Positions 1 to 8,505 of a stretch of 43,004 nt of DNA are shown here, in pieces (the first letter of the stretch is position 1; each line of letters starts with the position of its first letter). Source of the DNA: a virus; IMG/VR virus record IMGVR_UViG_3300020401_000027, positions 1 through 43,004 of that record. The stretch is one strand, 5' to 3'. A program made the translations under genes and the position numbers. Below the pieces are notes generated by a model. That model made no database searches and had not been told where the DNA came from. It was given only the letters and a program-made list of their open reading frames with translations.

Positions 1-2
1 AT

Positions 3-2120
3 AATGAAAAACAATGTGATCCCCTTATAACAACCCCTGAAAGTTATTTTAATACAGTTACCTACCAAACAGACGGCAGTTATGATAATATTACAGGAGT
101 AGGATTCAAACCTGATTTGGTGTGGATTAAAAGGCGTGACTCAGGAGGGAATCATTATGTATTTGATAGTGTTAGAGGTGTTCATAAAGCTGTATTTCCA
201 GATGAAACTTATGATGAATCAGACAATGGTAATTATTTAACAGCATTTGAAACAAATGGTTTTGCTTTAGGTTCAGCGGCAGCAGGAGCAAATGTAGCAT
301 TAGTAGGAAATAATAATACTTATGCTGCTTGGTGTTGGAAAGCAGGAGGAACTCCAACTGCTGATAATACAGCTTCAGCTGGATCAGCACCTACATCTGG
401 AAGCGTAATGATAGATGGTGTTGCGTCTACAACTTCATTAGCAGGTTCAATAGCTGCAAAAAGAATATCAGCTAACACAAGTGCTGGGTTTAGTATAGTT
501 GAATATGAAGGATCAGGTGCTAATAATACAGTAGCGCATGGACTTTCTAGCGAGCCTAGACTTATTTTTGCAAAAAGAACCGATAATACAGGAAACTGGA
601 TAGTATATTCCAAGCCAACAGGAGTAAATAGTTACTTATACTTAAATAACGATGGAGCTGCAGGCTCTTATACTGGCACATGGGGCTCGGCTATTACCTC
701 TACAACCTTTGGATTAACTGGTGCTTTTTCAGATCATAATAACGCTTCAGGAACTTACATAGCATATTGTTTTGCAAACGTAGATGGTCACCAGCGTATA
801 GACTCTTATATTGGGACAGGAACGCCTGAAAATTTTATTTATACAGGATTTGAGCCAGCTTGGGTATTAATTAAAAACACTAGTACTAGTTCAAGGCCTT
901 GGGTTATAATAGATAATAAAAGAGATAATGCAGACGAATGGCTATACGCTGACTCAAATTCTCAAACTTACGACGACGCTAATACTTATACTAGATTTTA
1001 TGAAAATGGTTTTAGTGTTGCAGCTAATGGAAGCTATGTAAATACTTCAGGTGATAATTATATATTTTTAGCTATAGCCGCAAATCCAGATACTACAGCA
1101 CCAACTAAAGCTAATAGTTTTAATATAAAATTATACACAGGTGATGATAGTAATAATAGATCAATAACAGGGCTTGGATTAAAACCAGATTTTCTTTGGA
1201 TAAAACGAAGAGCTAGTGGTTCTGAATCTCATGCTATATATGATAGCGTTAGAGGTCCAAATTTACAATTATCAAGTGATACTACTGGACAAGAAGCTAC
1301 AAATTCTGGATCATATTTAGGCATGTCATCTTTTGATGATGATGGATTTAATGTTGGAAATAATGGAGGAACAAATAGAGCTCCACATGATTATGTAGCA
1401 TGGGCATGGAAAGGTTTGGATCACGATAGAAATTTAGCTTCTATAAATAATGATGGTAGTATTGCAAGTGTGGTTAGTGCAAATCCTGCGGCTGGATTTA
1501 GTATTGTAAGATATGCAGGAAATTTATCTGGTGCAACTACAGCAACAGGCCAATCTGTTGGGCATGGTTTAGGAGGACCTCCTGATTTGATAATTTTTAA
1601 AAGAACAAGTGATGTATCCGATTGGTGGGTAATGTCTTCAGAGTTAACTAATTGGAGCACTAGATTAAGATTTGATACTAGTAATACAACTGACTATTAT
1701 AGTCAATATCCTATGGCTAATCCTACTTCTAATTTATTTTATACTAATTATTTAACAGCTATTAATGTAAGCGGTCATACTCATATGGCTTATTGCTTCC
1801 GTACGATTGCAGGGCATAGTAAGATAGGGAGTTATCAAGGGACAGGTGTGAGTGGCTTGGAGGTTACTCAATTAGGATTTGCTCCAAGTTTTGTAATGAT
1901 AAAAAATACAAGTGATACAGGCTCTTGGATAATACACGATAAAGTAAGAAACCCAAGTAATCCATCTACAAAGCATTTAAGATGGAACACAAGCGATGAT
2001 GAAGATACAGGTGCAAATGAGCAAATTGATTTTGATAGCGATGGATTTACATTAAATGGTACTGGCCAAAATATAAATCATTCTGACGGAGATACATACT
2101 TGTATATGGCATTTAAATAA
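3..2120 (+). CDS. Partial tail fibre/appendage protein with DUF7483-type repeats
   Basis: The frame is open from the left edge, so the N-terminus lies outside; 705 codons are visible. The protein is built from two copies of a three-part unit. Element A (ITGVGFKPD, VWIKRR, YDSVRG-like) is at about 90-180 and 1161-1260. Element B (HGL, PxLIxxKR) is at about 531-580 and 1557-1606. Element C (GFxPxxVxIKNTS, then W-I-I-x-D) is at about 840-930 and 1869-1960. This pattern matches the DUF7483-type domains I know from marine phage tail fibres and receptor-binding proteins. It is rich in Gly, Ser, Thr and Asn, with no signal peptide or membrane segment. The likely role is a virion surface appendage contacting the host. 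The exact receptor role is inferred; the repeat architecture is seen directly. Confidence 0.75.
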   Translation, partial: NEKQCDPLITTPESYFNTVTYQTDGSYDNITGVGFKPDLVWIKRRDSGGNHYVFDSVRGVHKAVFPDETYDESDNGNYLTAFETNGFALGSAAAGANVALVGNNNTYAAWCWKAGGTPTADNTASAGSAPTSGSVMIDGVASTTSLAGSIAAKRISANTSAGFSIVEYEGSGANNTVAHGLSSEPRLIFAKRTDNTGNWIVYSKPTGVNSYLYLNNDGAAGSYTGTWGSAITSTTFGLTGAFSDHNNASGTYIAYCFANVDGHQRIDSYIGTGTPENFIYTGFEPAWVLIKNTSTSSRPWVIIDNKRDNADEWLYADSNSQTYDDANTYTRFYENGFSVAANGSYVNTSGDNYIFLAIAANPDTTAPTKANSFNIKLYTGDDSNNRSITGLGLKPDFLWIKRRASGSESHAIYDSVRGPNLQLSSDTTGQEATNSGSYLGMSSFDDDGFNVGNNGGTNRAPHDYVAWAWKGLDHDRNLASINNDGSIASVVSANPAAGFSIVRYAGNLSGATTATGQSVGHGLGGPPDLIIFKRTSDVSDWWVMSSELTNWSTRLRFDTSNTTDYYSQYPMANPTSNLFYTNYLTAINVSGHTHMAYCFRTIAGHSKIGSYQGTGVSGLEVTQLGFAPSFVMIKNTSDTGSWIIHDKVRNPSNPSTKHLRWNTSDDEDTGANEQIDFDSDGFTLNGTGQNINHSDGDTYLYMAFK
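90..1130 (+). repeat. First A-B-C unit of the fibre protein repeat
   Basis: Protein-level repeat of about 1 kb containing elements A, B and C in order. The same order recurs from 1161. Similarity is clear in protein motifs (KPDxxWIKRR, HGL, IKNTS) but not at the DNA level. Confidence 0.7.
1161..2117 (+). repeat. Second A-B-C unit of the fibre protein repeat
   Basis: Second copy of the three-element unit, running to the end of the gene. It aligns with the unit starting at 90 by its KPDFLWIKRR, VGHGL and IKNTS motifs. Confidence 0.7.
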
Positions 2121-2130
2121 AATTAAACAA

Positions 2131-2352
2131 ATGAATAATTATATTAGAAAAATTTCTATTGGATCAGATTACAAAAATGCTATGCATTATGTTGTTGATC
2201 AAGATGTTATGGGTGGTTCGTGGAAGATCCACGCTGTATCGCAGGATGAAGAGGGATATCATTTGTGGATACAGAAAAATGAAGAAATAAAAAAATGGAA
2301 ATTTTTCAGTATAAATACTCCAATCACAATAGAATATAATGTTAACTTTTAG
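2131..2352 (+). CDS. Small hypothetical protein (73 aa)
   Basis: This is a 73-residue protein of unknown function, mixed alpha/beta in appearance, with no signal peptide, membrane segment or cysteine. It starts 10 bases after the fibre gene and its end overlaps the following co-chaperonin-like gene by 14 bases, so it belongs to the same transcription unit. Trp-Lys-rich stretches (GGSWKIHAV, IKKWKFFSI) suggest a small folded beta-rich domain. I do not recognise the family. Tight packing on both sides supports a real gene rather than a chance frame. Confidence 0.6.
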   Translation: MNNYIRKISIGSDYKNAMHYVVDQDVMGGSWKIHAVSQDEEGYHLWIQKNEEIKKWKFFSINTPITIEYNVNF

Positions 2353-2899
2353 GCCCACAAAATCTTTTTTAGTAAAGCCAAAAAACAATCAAGAATATAA
2401 TAGGGAGAAAAATGGTGTAATAATCACCTCTTCAATAGAAAATGCTAAAGACGTAAATCGTTTTGGTATTATAGAAAAAACCCCTTTGTCTTATATAGGA
2501 GATTTAAAAGAAGGTGATGAAATAGTTTTGCATCATAATGTTTTTCGTTCATATTACGACATAAAAGGCAACGAAAGAAAGAGCAATGAGTATTTCAAAG
2601 ATAATTTGTATCTTGTATCATCTAATAAAATTTATCTTGTTAAAAAAAATAATAACTGGGTTAGCTTTGATGATTATTGTTTTGTCTCTCCGAAAGGGGA
2701 GGAGAATATGGAAGTTTCGCTAGGAGCATACGAGCTTCATAAGGGTACTGTAAAATATACAAATGATAATTTAATTATTCAAGGATTGACAGATGGCATG
2801 GAAGTAGGGTACACAAAAGACAGCGAATATGAATTTGAAGTAGACGGTGAAATGCTATATAGAATGAGAAGGAAAGATATATGTGTGGAATTTAGTTAA
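2339..2899 (+). CDS. GroES-like co-chaperonin with a central insertion
   Basis: The two ends of this 186-residue protein read like the halves of a GroES/Cpn10 barrel. Residues 1-15 (FRPTKSFLVKP) match the first strand. Residues 53-70 (IGDLKEGDEIVLHHNVFR) match the VGDxVxVHHNVF segment of phage co-chaperonins. Residues 155-184 (VGYTK, EFEVDGE, YRMRRKDIC) match the GroES C-terminal strand pair. Between them lie about 80 extra residues, making it nearly twice the usual 95. Phage co-chaperonins cap the host GroEL to fold the capsid protein, as T4 gp31 does. No dedicated GroEL is visible here. It overlaps the upstream gene by 14 bases. The family call rests on motifs seen by eye; a GroES-fold protein of other use is possible. 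Confidence 0.6.
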   Translation: MLTFRPTKSFLVKPKNNQEYNREKNGVIITSSIENAKDVNRFGIIEKTPLSYIGDLKEGDEIVLHHNVFRSYYDIKGNERKSNEYFKDNLYLVSSNKIYLVKKNNNWVSFDDYCFVSPKGEENMEVSLGAYELHKGTVKYTNDNLIIQGLTDGMEVGYTKDSEYEFEVDGEMLYRMRRKDICVEFS

Positions 2900-2992
2900 A
2901 TGGGAAAATCATTAAACAGAAGAGGCAAATATAGTCATTGTACTCGTGCACAGAAAAACGGAAGAAATAAACCAGCAAAAAAGAATAAGTAA
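2900..2992 (+). CDS. 30-residue very basic mini-protein
   Basis: ATG at 2900 follows the previous stop codon directly, and its TAA overlaps the next ATG (TAATG at 2990-2994). It encodes 30 residues, about a third Lys or Arg, with one Cys and one His. The spacing on both sides argues for a translated gene. I cannot assign a function; a nucleic-acid or capsid-interior binding peptide is possible. Confidence 0.5.
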   Translation: MGKSLNRRGKYSHCTRAQKNGRNKPAKKNK

Positions 2993-3237
2993 TGGCAGAT
3001 ACGTTTTTAAAAAATAACATATCTATAGTTATATCATTCGTAGCTGCTGTATTTGCAGCAGGTGGTATATTTTCTGAATTTACATCTCTGAAAGATGAGA
3101 TACATTTAGTCCACGAAAGATTAGATGAAAAAATAGTTATTATAGAACGTCTTGAAGCGCGTATACTTCTATTAGAGAAACAAGTTGAATGGGAAAAAGG
3201 CTTTCTAGAGGCCACATCTAAATCTAAATCTAAATAA
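2992..3237 (+). CDS. Small membrane-anchored coiled-coil protein, candidate holin or i-spanin
   Basis: This 81-residue protein has one hydrophobic segment at about residues 9-27 (ISIVISFVAAVFAAGG). A long heptad-like helix follows at about 32-68 (DEIHLVHERLDEKIVIIERLEARILLLEKQ), then a short Lys/Ser tail. One N-terminal transmembrane segment plus a coiled coil is the layout of inner-membrane spanins and also of some small phage membrane proteins near lysis genes. A lipoprotein gene lies 118 bases downstream, strengthening the spanin reading. Its start overlaps the stop of the 30-residue gene (TAATG) and its stop abuts the next ATG. No endolysin gene is adjacent, so the lysis assignment is inferred. 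Confidence 0.5.
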   Translation: MADTFLKNNISIVISFVAAVFAAGGIFSEFTSLKDEIHLVHERLDEKIVIIERLEARILLLEKQVEWEKGFLEATSKSKSK

Positions 3238-3459
3238 ATGAGCAAGGAGGAGATAAAAATAAAATCTAACGGATTAAGAAATGAACTTAAGGAAATACGT
3301 AAAAGTATTGACAAACTAACCAACGCTATAATTATGGCGCAAACACACAAACAACATGAAAAAAATTATTATACCAGCTTTCATCCTCTTGATGATGGGA
3401 TGCGCTGGACAGAGACAAACACAAATGGAGGTCTACAGGAAGTTGACGAAGGACATTGA
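3238..3459 (+). CDS. Small hypothetical helical protein overlapping a lipoprotein gene
   Basis: This 73-residue protein starts immediately after the previous stop. Residues 3-40 are charged and helical (KEEIKIKSNGLRNELKEIRKSIDKL), suggesting a short coiled coil. The last 35 codons overlap the downstream lipoprotein gene in another frame for 104 bases and read as low-complexity polar sequence. No membrane segment is seen. Such nesting recalls the Rz/Rz1 arrangement, but here the outer frame lacks a membrane anchor. Function unknown. Confidence 0.45.
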   Translation: MSKEEIKIKSNGLRNELKEIRKSIDKLTNAIIMAQTHKQHEKNYYTSFHPLDDGMRWTETNTNGGLQEVDEGH

Positions 3460-3559
3460 CAGAGAAGATCCTGAACAAGTAAAATTAGCACAAGTACTAT
3501 GGCATGAAATAGTTATAGATGAAAAAAGATATAAAAAACACTATACAAAGAGTAATTGA
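3356..3559 (+). CDS. Small lipoprotein, candidate o-spanin
   Basis: The N-terminus is a textbook type II signal peptide: a Lys-Lys start, a hydrophobic core (IIIPAFILLMM) and a lipobox ending at Cys16-Ala17-Gly18. Lipidation of Cys16 would leave a mature chain of about 52 charged residues, similar to small phage outer-membrane spanin lipoproteins. The gene starts inside the preceding frame and its end overlaps the next gene by 41 bases. Mature o-spanins are often proline-rich, which this is not. Together with the membrane/coiled-coil protein at 2992 it could form a two-component spanin. The signal peptide is well supported; the lysis role is inferred from architecture. Confidence 0.6.
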   Translation: MKKIIIPAFILLMMGCAGQRQTQMEVYRKLTKDIDREDPEQVKLAQVLWHEIVIDEKRYKKHYTKSN

Positions 3560-3815
3560 TGCAGGAGAAAAAGCTGTAGAAGAGCTTATTAAAGTTGCGC
3601 ATGATGAAATAATTACTGATGATCCATCAGAAGATTTAGCAGCAGATAGATTGAAAAATGCAGCTGCTACAAAAAAACTTGCAATATTTGATGCTTTTGA
3701 AATATTAAGTAGGATAGAAATAGAAAAAGAAAAATTAGAAAATGGTGAGTCAGCAGATTCTAAAAAAGAAGAAACCTTTAAAGGTTTTGCTGAATCGAGA
3801 GGAAGAAAGTCTTAG
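3519..3815 (+). CDS. Candidate small terminase subunit
   Basis: This 98-residue, highly helical acidic protein lies directly upstream of TerL, where small terminase subunits are normally found. Residues 40-75 (AADRLKNAAATKKLAIFDAFEILSRIE) form an amphipathic helix suited to oligomerisation. Residues 76-98 are charged and disordered-looking. It overlaps the lipoprotein gene by 41 bases and TerL by 74 bases in different frames, so translation is probably coupled. No helix-turn-helix is obvious. The assignment rests on position, size and helical character. Confidence 0.45.
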   Translation: MKKDIKNTIQRVIDAGEKAVEELIKVAHDEIITDDPSEDLAADRLKNAAATKKLAIFDAFEILSRIEIEKEKLENGESADSKKEETFKGFAESRGRKS

Positions 3816-6036
3816 TCTTTATACTGTAATTGGGAGCATACCAGAATCAGATAAATTAAAGAAAAACAAATCCTCGTCTTGGGAATATGGCTATAATGCT
3901 AATTACGATGTAGTTGTAATATCTAAAAATGGAAAAGTAGGTGATGTAATCAACATAAACGGAGTAAAAATAGCATTACCTTTGCAACCAAAAAAGGTTG
4001 AGTCTAGAAGCAAAAAAACGTCAGAACAATATTGGGAAGCAAAAGAATACCCAAAAGAATTATTTAAGATCAAGACCGTTTTCCAGTGGAATGAGTACTC
4101 GTCTGCATTCAAAGAATCATGGGTTGATTACATCGAAAACGAATTTGAAAGGAGAGAAAATGGTTATTGGTTTAAAAACAACGGTGTCAATACTTATATT
4201 ACTGGCTCTCATTACATGTACTTGCAATGGACCAAGATTGATGTTGGGCTCCCAGAGTTCAGAGAATCTAATAGAATATTCTTTATCTACTGGGAAGCGT
4301 GTAAAGCCGACAATAGGTCTTATGGAATGTGCTATCTTAAAAACAGAAGGTCAGGCTTCTCTTTTATGTCTTCAGCAGAATCCGTCGCTCAAGCAACAAT
4401 TACTTCAGATGCACGGTTTGGGATATTGTCCAAATCTGGAGCTGATGCTAAAAAAATGTTTACAGACAAGGTTGTACCAATATCTACAAACTACCCCTTC
4501 TTCTTCAAACCAATTCAAGACGGAATGGATAGACCTAAAACAGAACTTGCCTACAGAGTGCCAGCATCAAAACTTACAAGAAAAAATATTGAACAAAAGC
4601 AAACAGATGAGTTGGCAGGACTCGATACCACAATTGACTGGAAAAATACTGGAGACAATTCCTATGATGGAGAAAAACTCAGACTCCTTGTACATGATGA
4701 ATCTGGGAAGTGGGAACGTCCAGATAATATCCTCAACAGTTGGCGTGTCACTAAAACTTGTCTTCGATTAGGAAGAAGGGTTATAGGAAAATGCATGATG
4801 GGCTCTACGTCTAACTCTTTAGATAAAGGTGGGGCAAATTTTAAAAAATTATTTTACGATTCTAATCCTTTAGAAAGAAATGCTAATGGTCAAACAAAAA
4901 CAGGGTTGTATAATTTATTTATTCCTATGGAGTGGAATATGGAAGGTTTTTTAGATAAGCATGGCCATCCAGTTTTTAGAACACCAGAAGTACCAGTAGT
5001 TGATATTCATGGAGAATATGTTTTTCAAGGTGTTTTGGATTATTGGGAAAACGAAGTTGAATCGTTAAAAAATGATCCAGATGCTTTAAATGAATTTTAT
5101 AGGCAGTTTCCTAGATCAGAAAATCATGCATTTAGGGACGAATCAAAAAACAGTTTATTTAATCTTCAAAAAATATACGAACAAATAGATTATAATGACA
5201 CAAATGGAACTCATAGCTACGTAGATAGAGGTGATTTTCATTGGGAAAACGGAGAGAGAGGAACAAATGTTGTGTGGACACCAACAAGAAATGGTAAATT
5301 TTACGTAACTTGGATACCGCCTAAAGAATTAAAAAATAATGTACGTCGAGACAATAACAAGTATTATCCACTTAATGTTCATATTGGCTCTTTTGGCTGT
5401 GATAGTTATGACATTTCTGGAGTAGTTGGAGGTAGCGGATCTAAAGGAGCTCTGCATGGTTTGACAAAAGTAAATTTTGATAACGCGCCATCAGAGTTGT
5501 TTTTTTTAGAATATATAGCAAGGCCACAAACAGCAGAGTTGTTTTATGAAGATGTTTTGATGGCTTGCCATTTTTATGGTATGCCAATATTAATTGAAAA
5601 TAACAAACCAAGATTGTTATATTATTTAAAAAATAGAGGTTATAGGGCATTTGCTATGAATCGCCCAGATAAATTAAAGAATGATTTATCAAAATCAGAA
5701 AAAGAATTAGGTGGAATACCATCATCACAACCAGTAATTTCTGTTCATGCAGAAGCAATTGAAGCTTATATTGAAAGAAATGTTGGTGTTGATGCTATAG
5801 GAACGTATAGAGAAATGGGGGATATAGGGAAAAAAATGTATTTTATGAGAACCCTTAAAGACTGGTCAAACTATAATATATTTAATAGAACTAAGTTTGA
5901 TGCAACAATTAGCTCTGGTTTGGCTATAATGGCAAACCAAAGGTATATAACAAAGCCTGAGAAAAAGCGTAGCAAAATAAGTGTTAACTTTGCAAAGTAT
6001 GACAACTCAGGTCTGAACAGCGAAATTATAAAATAG
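3742..6036 (+). CDS. terL: Terminase large subunit (DNA packaging ATPase-nuclease), crAss-like
   Basis: TerL translocates phage DNA into the prohead and cuts the concatemer. Residues 140-300 (YWFKNNGVNTYITGSHY, LQWTKIDVGLPEFRE, GILSKSGADAKKMF) read, from memory, like TerL of crAss-like phages. The P-loop position is YLKNRRSGFSF (198-208), a degenerate Walker A without the usual GKT/S. Walker B is LLVHDE with D319-E320. The nuclease half begins with an acidic residue at D554 (GCDSYD), followed by E619 in PILIENN. At 764 residues it is long for TerL, with about 100 extra N-terminal residues. The only early ATG is 3742, overlapping the upstream gene by 74 bases. The portal gene follows 4 bases after the stop. 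Confidence 0.9.
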   Translation: MVSQQILKKKKPLKVLLNREEESLSLYTVIGSIPESDKLKKNKSSSWEYGYNANYDVVVISKNGKVGDVININGVKIALPLQPKKVESRSKKTSEQYWEAKEYPKELFKIKTVFQWNEYSSAFKESWVDYIENEFERRENGYWFKNNGVNTYITGSHYMYLQWTKIDVGLPEFRESNRIFFIYWEACKADNRSYGMCYLKNRRSGFSFMSSAESVAQATITSDARFGILSKSGADAKKMFTDKVVPISTNYPFFFKPIQDGMDRPKTELAYRVPASKLTRKNIEQKQTDELAGLDTTIDWKNTGDNSYDGEKLRLLVHDESGKWERPDNILNSWRVTKTCLRLGRRVIGKCMMGSTSNSLDKGGANFKKLFYDSNPLERNANGQTKTGLYNLFIPMEWNMEGFLDKHGHPVFRTPEVPVVDIHGEYVFQGVLDYWENEVESLKNDPDALNEFYRQFPRSENHAFRDESKNSLFNLQKIYEQIDYNDTNGTHSYVDRGDFHWENGERGTNVVWTPTRNGKFYVTWIPPKELKNNVRRDNNKYYPLNVHIGSFGCDSYDISGVVGGSGSKGALHGLTKVNFDNAPSELFFLEYIARPQTAELFYEDVLMACHFYGMPILIENNKPRLLYYLKNRGYRAFAMNRPDKLKNDLSKSEKELGGIPSSQPVISVHAEAIEAYIERNVGVDAIGTYREMGDIGKKMYFMRTLKDWSNYNIFNRTKFDATISSGLAIMANQRYITKPEKKRSKISVNFAKYDNSGLNSEIIK

Positions 6037-6040
6037 CGAT

Positions 6041-8455
6041 ATGCTAAAAGACGATTTTAAAATTGCCAATATATCCTTTCCAGATCAGTTAGCTTCTGAC
6101 TCTGTAAAACAGTCAAAGGAATATGGGCTAACTGTAGGTAAAGCTATAGAATCAGAGTGGTTTAGAAAAGACAATGGGGCTGCTCGTTTTTACAATAACA
6201 GAGATAATTTTCATAAGCTAAGACAATATGCTCGAGGTGAACAATCTGTGCAAAAATATAAAAACGAATTAGCAATAAATGGAGACACATCATATCTTAA
6301 TTTAGATTGGACTCCTGTCCCTTTAGTTCCAAAATTTGTAGATGTAGTTGTAAACGGAATGTCAAATAGGTTATTTGACGTAAAGGTTGAAGCTATAGAT
6401 GACGTAGCAAGGTCTAGGAGGAATAATTACAGGCAAATTATCGAAGATGACATGATGGCCAAACCTGTTTTAGAAATGCTACAAGGGGCAAGCGGAAATA
6501 ATCTTTTTAATTCAGATCCAGAAAAACTTCCTGAAAGTGACGAAGAGTTAGAGTTACATATGCAGCTTTCGTATAAACAAAAAATAGAAGTTGCAGAGGA
6601 AAAAGCATTGGAAGCTATATTAGATGTTAATGACTACGAGCTTATTAAAAGACAGATTGATGAAGACGCTACTGTAATAGGTTTGTCAGCAGTAAAACAT
6701 TCTTTTAATACGCATGATGGTATAAAAATCGATTATGTCGATCCAACTCAAATGGTGTATTCGCCAACAGAAGATCCAAATTTTAATGATTGTTATTATT
6801 TCGGTGAAGTAAAAAACGTAAATATTACAGAGCTTAAAAAAATAGATCCATCATTAACACAGGAAGAAATAAAGGATATATCAAAACTAAGTGCCAAATG
6901 GGACGCTTATCAAGGAATTAGAGGTGGTTATAAAACAGATAACTTTGATTCCAATACTGCTACCTTATTATATTTCTGTTACAAAACAGATAAAAATATA
7001 ATTTATAAGGTTAAAGAAAATAATAACGGAGGTAAAAGAGCTATTAGAAAAGATGAATCTTTTAATCCTCCAAAAACAAAAGACGCAAGGTTTGAAAAAA
7101 AATCTAAAAGAATTGATGTTTGGTACGAAGGAGTAATTGTTCTTGGCACGAACACAGTTTTAAAATGGGATTTAATGAGGAATATGGTCAGACCTAAGTC
7201 TGGAATACAGAAAGCTTTAGCTCCATACATTTTAAGTGCACCAAAAATGTATAGAGGTCAGATTGATTCTTTAGTAAAAAGGATGATTCCTTTTGCTGAT
7301 CAAATTCAATTAACACATTTAAAATTACAGCAAGTAATTTCTAAAATGATACCAGATGGTGTTTATTTAGATTTAGATGGTATAGCGAGTGTAGATTTAG
7401 GGAATGGAGCTATGTATAATCCTAATGAGGCTCTGAATATGTATTTTCAAACAGGGAGCGTTGTTGGTAGGAGTTTTACAGAAGATGGAGAATTTAATAA
7501 TGCTAAAATACCAGTTCAAGAATTAAATGGATCTGGATCTAACGCAAAAATATCTTCGTTAGTTAATATGTATAACCACTATGTAACTATGATAAGAGAT
7601 GTGACTGGCATTAACGAGGCAAGAGATGGTACAATGCCTGATGCAAAAACTTTAGTTGGTGTTCAGAAATTAGCAGCATTAAATTCTAATACAGCTACAA
7701 GACATATTTTAGATTCTGGTTTAAGGTTAACAAAAAGACTTATTGATTCTGTGTCATATCGTTTTGCTGATATGATTGAATACACTGACATGAAAGAGTC
7801 TCTTATGAATATGATTGGAGCTAAATCAGTTGAAATTATAGATGAAATTAAAGATGTTCATTTGCACGATTTTGGTATTGAAATTGAATTACATCCAGAC
7901 GAGGAAGAAAGAAGTATACTAGAACAAAGTATTCAGTTGGCTTTATCAAATCAAATGATTGATTTGAATGATGCAATAGATGTGAGGAATATAAAAAACA
8001 TAAAATTAGCCAATGCTCTTCTTAAAATTAGAAAAGAGAAAAAAGAAGGGTTGGATATGAAGAAGAAAAAAGCAAACATTGATATGCAAACTCAATCTAA
8101 TGTTCAGTCTTCCACAGCTGCATCAAATAATAATATGAAAGAGATGCAGATGAAATCACAAACTGAAATGCAAATCTTACAACAAAAACATAATTTTGAG
8201 CTTGAAAGAATGAAACAACAAGCTGAAATAGATATGGCGTTGCAAGAACAAAAACTTCAATTAGCTATGATGACAAAGCAAAACGAACTATCACAGTTAT
8301 CAAGCAGAGAAAAAACTAGAGAAGATAGGAAAGATCAAAGGGTTGATAAGCAAAGTGAAAATCAATCTAAACTAATTGAGCAGAGAAAAAATAATCAAAT
8401 GGCTCAAAAATTTACAGATAATACACAAGGAATAGTAGATCAGTTACTTAGCTAA
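6041..8455 (+). CDS. Portal protein, crAss-like, with long C-terminal coiled coil
   Basis: This 804-residue protein directly after TerL is the portal, the dodecameric ring at the capsid vertex through which DNA passes. Residues 50-115 (FHKLRQYARGEQSVQKYK, GDTSYLNLDWTPVPLVPKFVDVVV) are characteristic of crAss-like portals as I remember them. The centre (residues 400-560) has the expected helical stem region (YRGQIDSLVKRMIPFADQIQLTHLKLQQ; INEARDGTMPDAKTLVGVQKLA). From about 660 on, the chain is Gln/Lys/Met-rich and strongly helical, like the barrel or internal extension of long portals. There is no signal peptide. It is probably co-transcribed with TerL. Confidence 0.85.
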   Translation: MLKDDFKIANISFPDQLASDSVKQSKEYGLTVGKAIESEWFRKDNGAARFYNNRDNFHKLRQYARGEQSVQKYKNELAINGDTSYLNLDWTPVPLVPKFVDVVVNGMSNRLFDVKVEAIDDVARSRRNNYRQIIEDDMMAKPVLEMLQGASGNNLFNSDPEKLPESDEELELHMQLSYKQKIEVAEEKALEAILDVNDYELIKRQIDEDATVIGLSAVKHSFNTHDGIKIDYVDPTQMVYSPTEDPNFNDCYYFGEVKNVNITELKKIDPSLTQEEIKDISKLSAKWDAYQGIRGGYKTDNFDSNTATLLYFCYKTDKNIIYKVKENNNGGKRAIRKDESFNPPKTKDARFEKKSKRIDVWYEGVIVLGTNTVLKWDLMRNMVRPKSGIQKALAPYILSAPKMYRGQIDSLVKRMIPFADQIQLTHLKLQQVISKMIPDGVYLDLDGIASVDLGNGAMYNPNEALNMYFQTGSVVGRSFTEDGEFNNAKIPVQELNGSGSNAKISSLVNMYNHYVTMIRDVTGINEARDGTMPDAKTLVGVQKLAALNSNTATRHILDSGLRLTKRLIDSVSYRFADMIEYTDMKESLMNMIGAKSVEIIDEIKDVHLHDFGIEIELHPDEEERSILEQSIQLALSNQMIDLNDAIDVRNIKNIKLANALLKIRKEKKEGLDMKKKKANIDMQTQSNVQSSTAASNNNMKEMQMKSQTEMQILQQKHNFELERMKQQAEIDMALQEQKLQLAMMTKQNELSQLSSREKTREDRKDQRVDKQSENQSKLIEQRKNNQMAQKFTDNTQGIVDQLLS

Positions 8456-8474
8456 AATGTATTATAAAAATGTA

Positions 8475-8482
8475 TATTTTTG
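8475..8482 (+). promoter_or_regulatory. TAnnTTTG box upstream of the scaffold gene
   Basis: The 50-base AT-rich gap between portal and scaffold genes contains TATTTTTG, a match to the Bacteroidota -7 promoter element, 23 bases before the ATG. I see no TTG at the expected -33 spacing, so this is a weak call. Confidence 0.35.
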
Positions 8483-8505
8483 TTTAATAAATTTAATTTA
8501 ATAAA

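Noticed and set aside
1131-1139. TTATACACA, a second DnaA-box-like sequence
   Set aside because: It lies within the fibre gene far from replication genes and is expected by chance in AT-rich DNA.
3998-4771. Long open frame (257 codons) in a second frame inside the terminase gene
   Set aside because: Composition is Leu/Gln/Thr-rich without domain character and it lies wholly within a clearly coding TerL sequence with family motifs.
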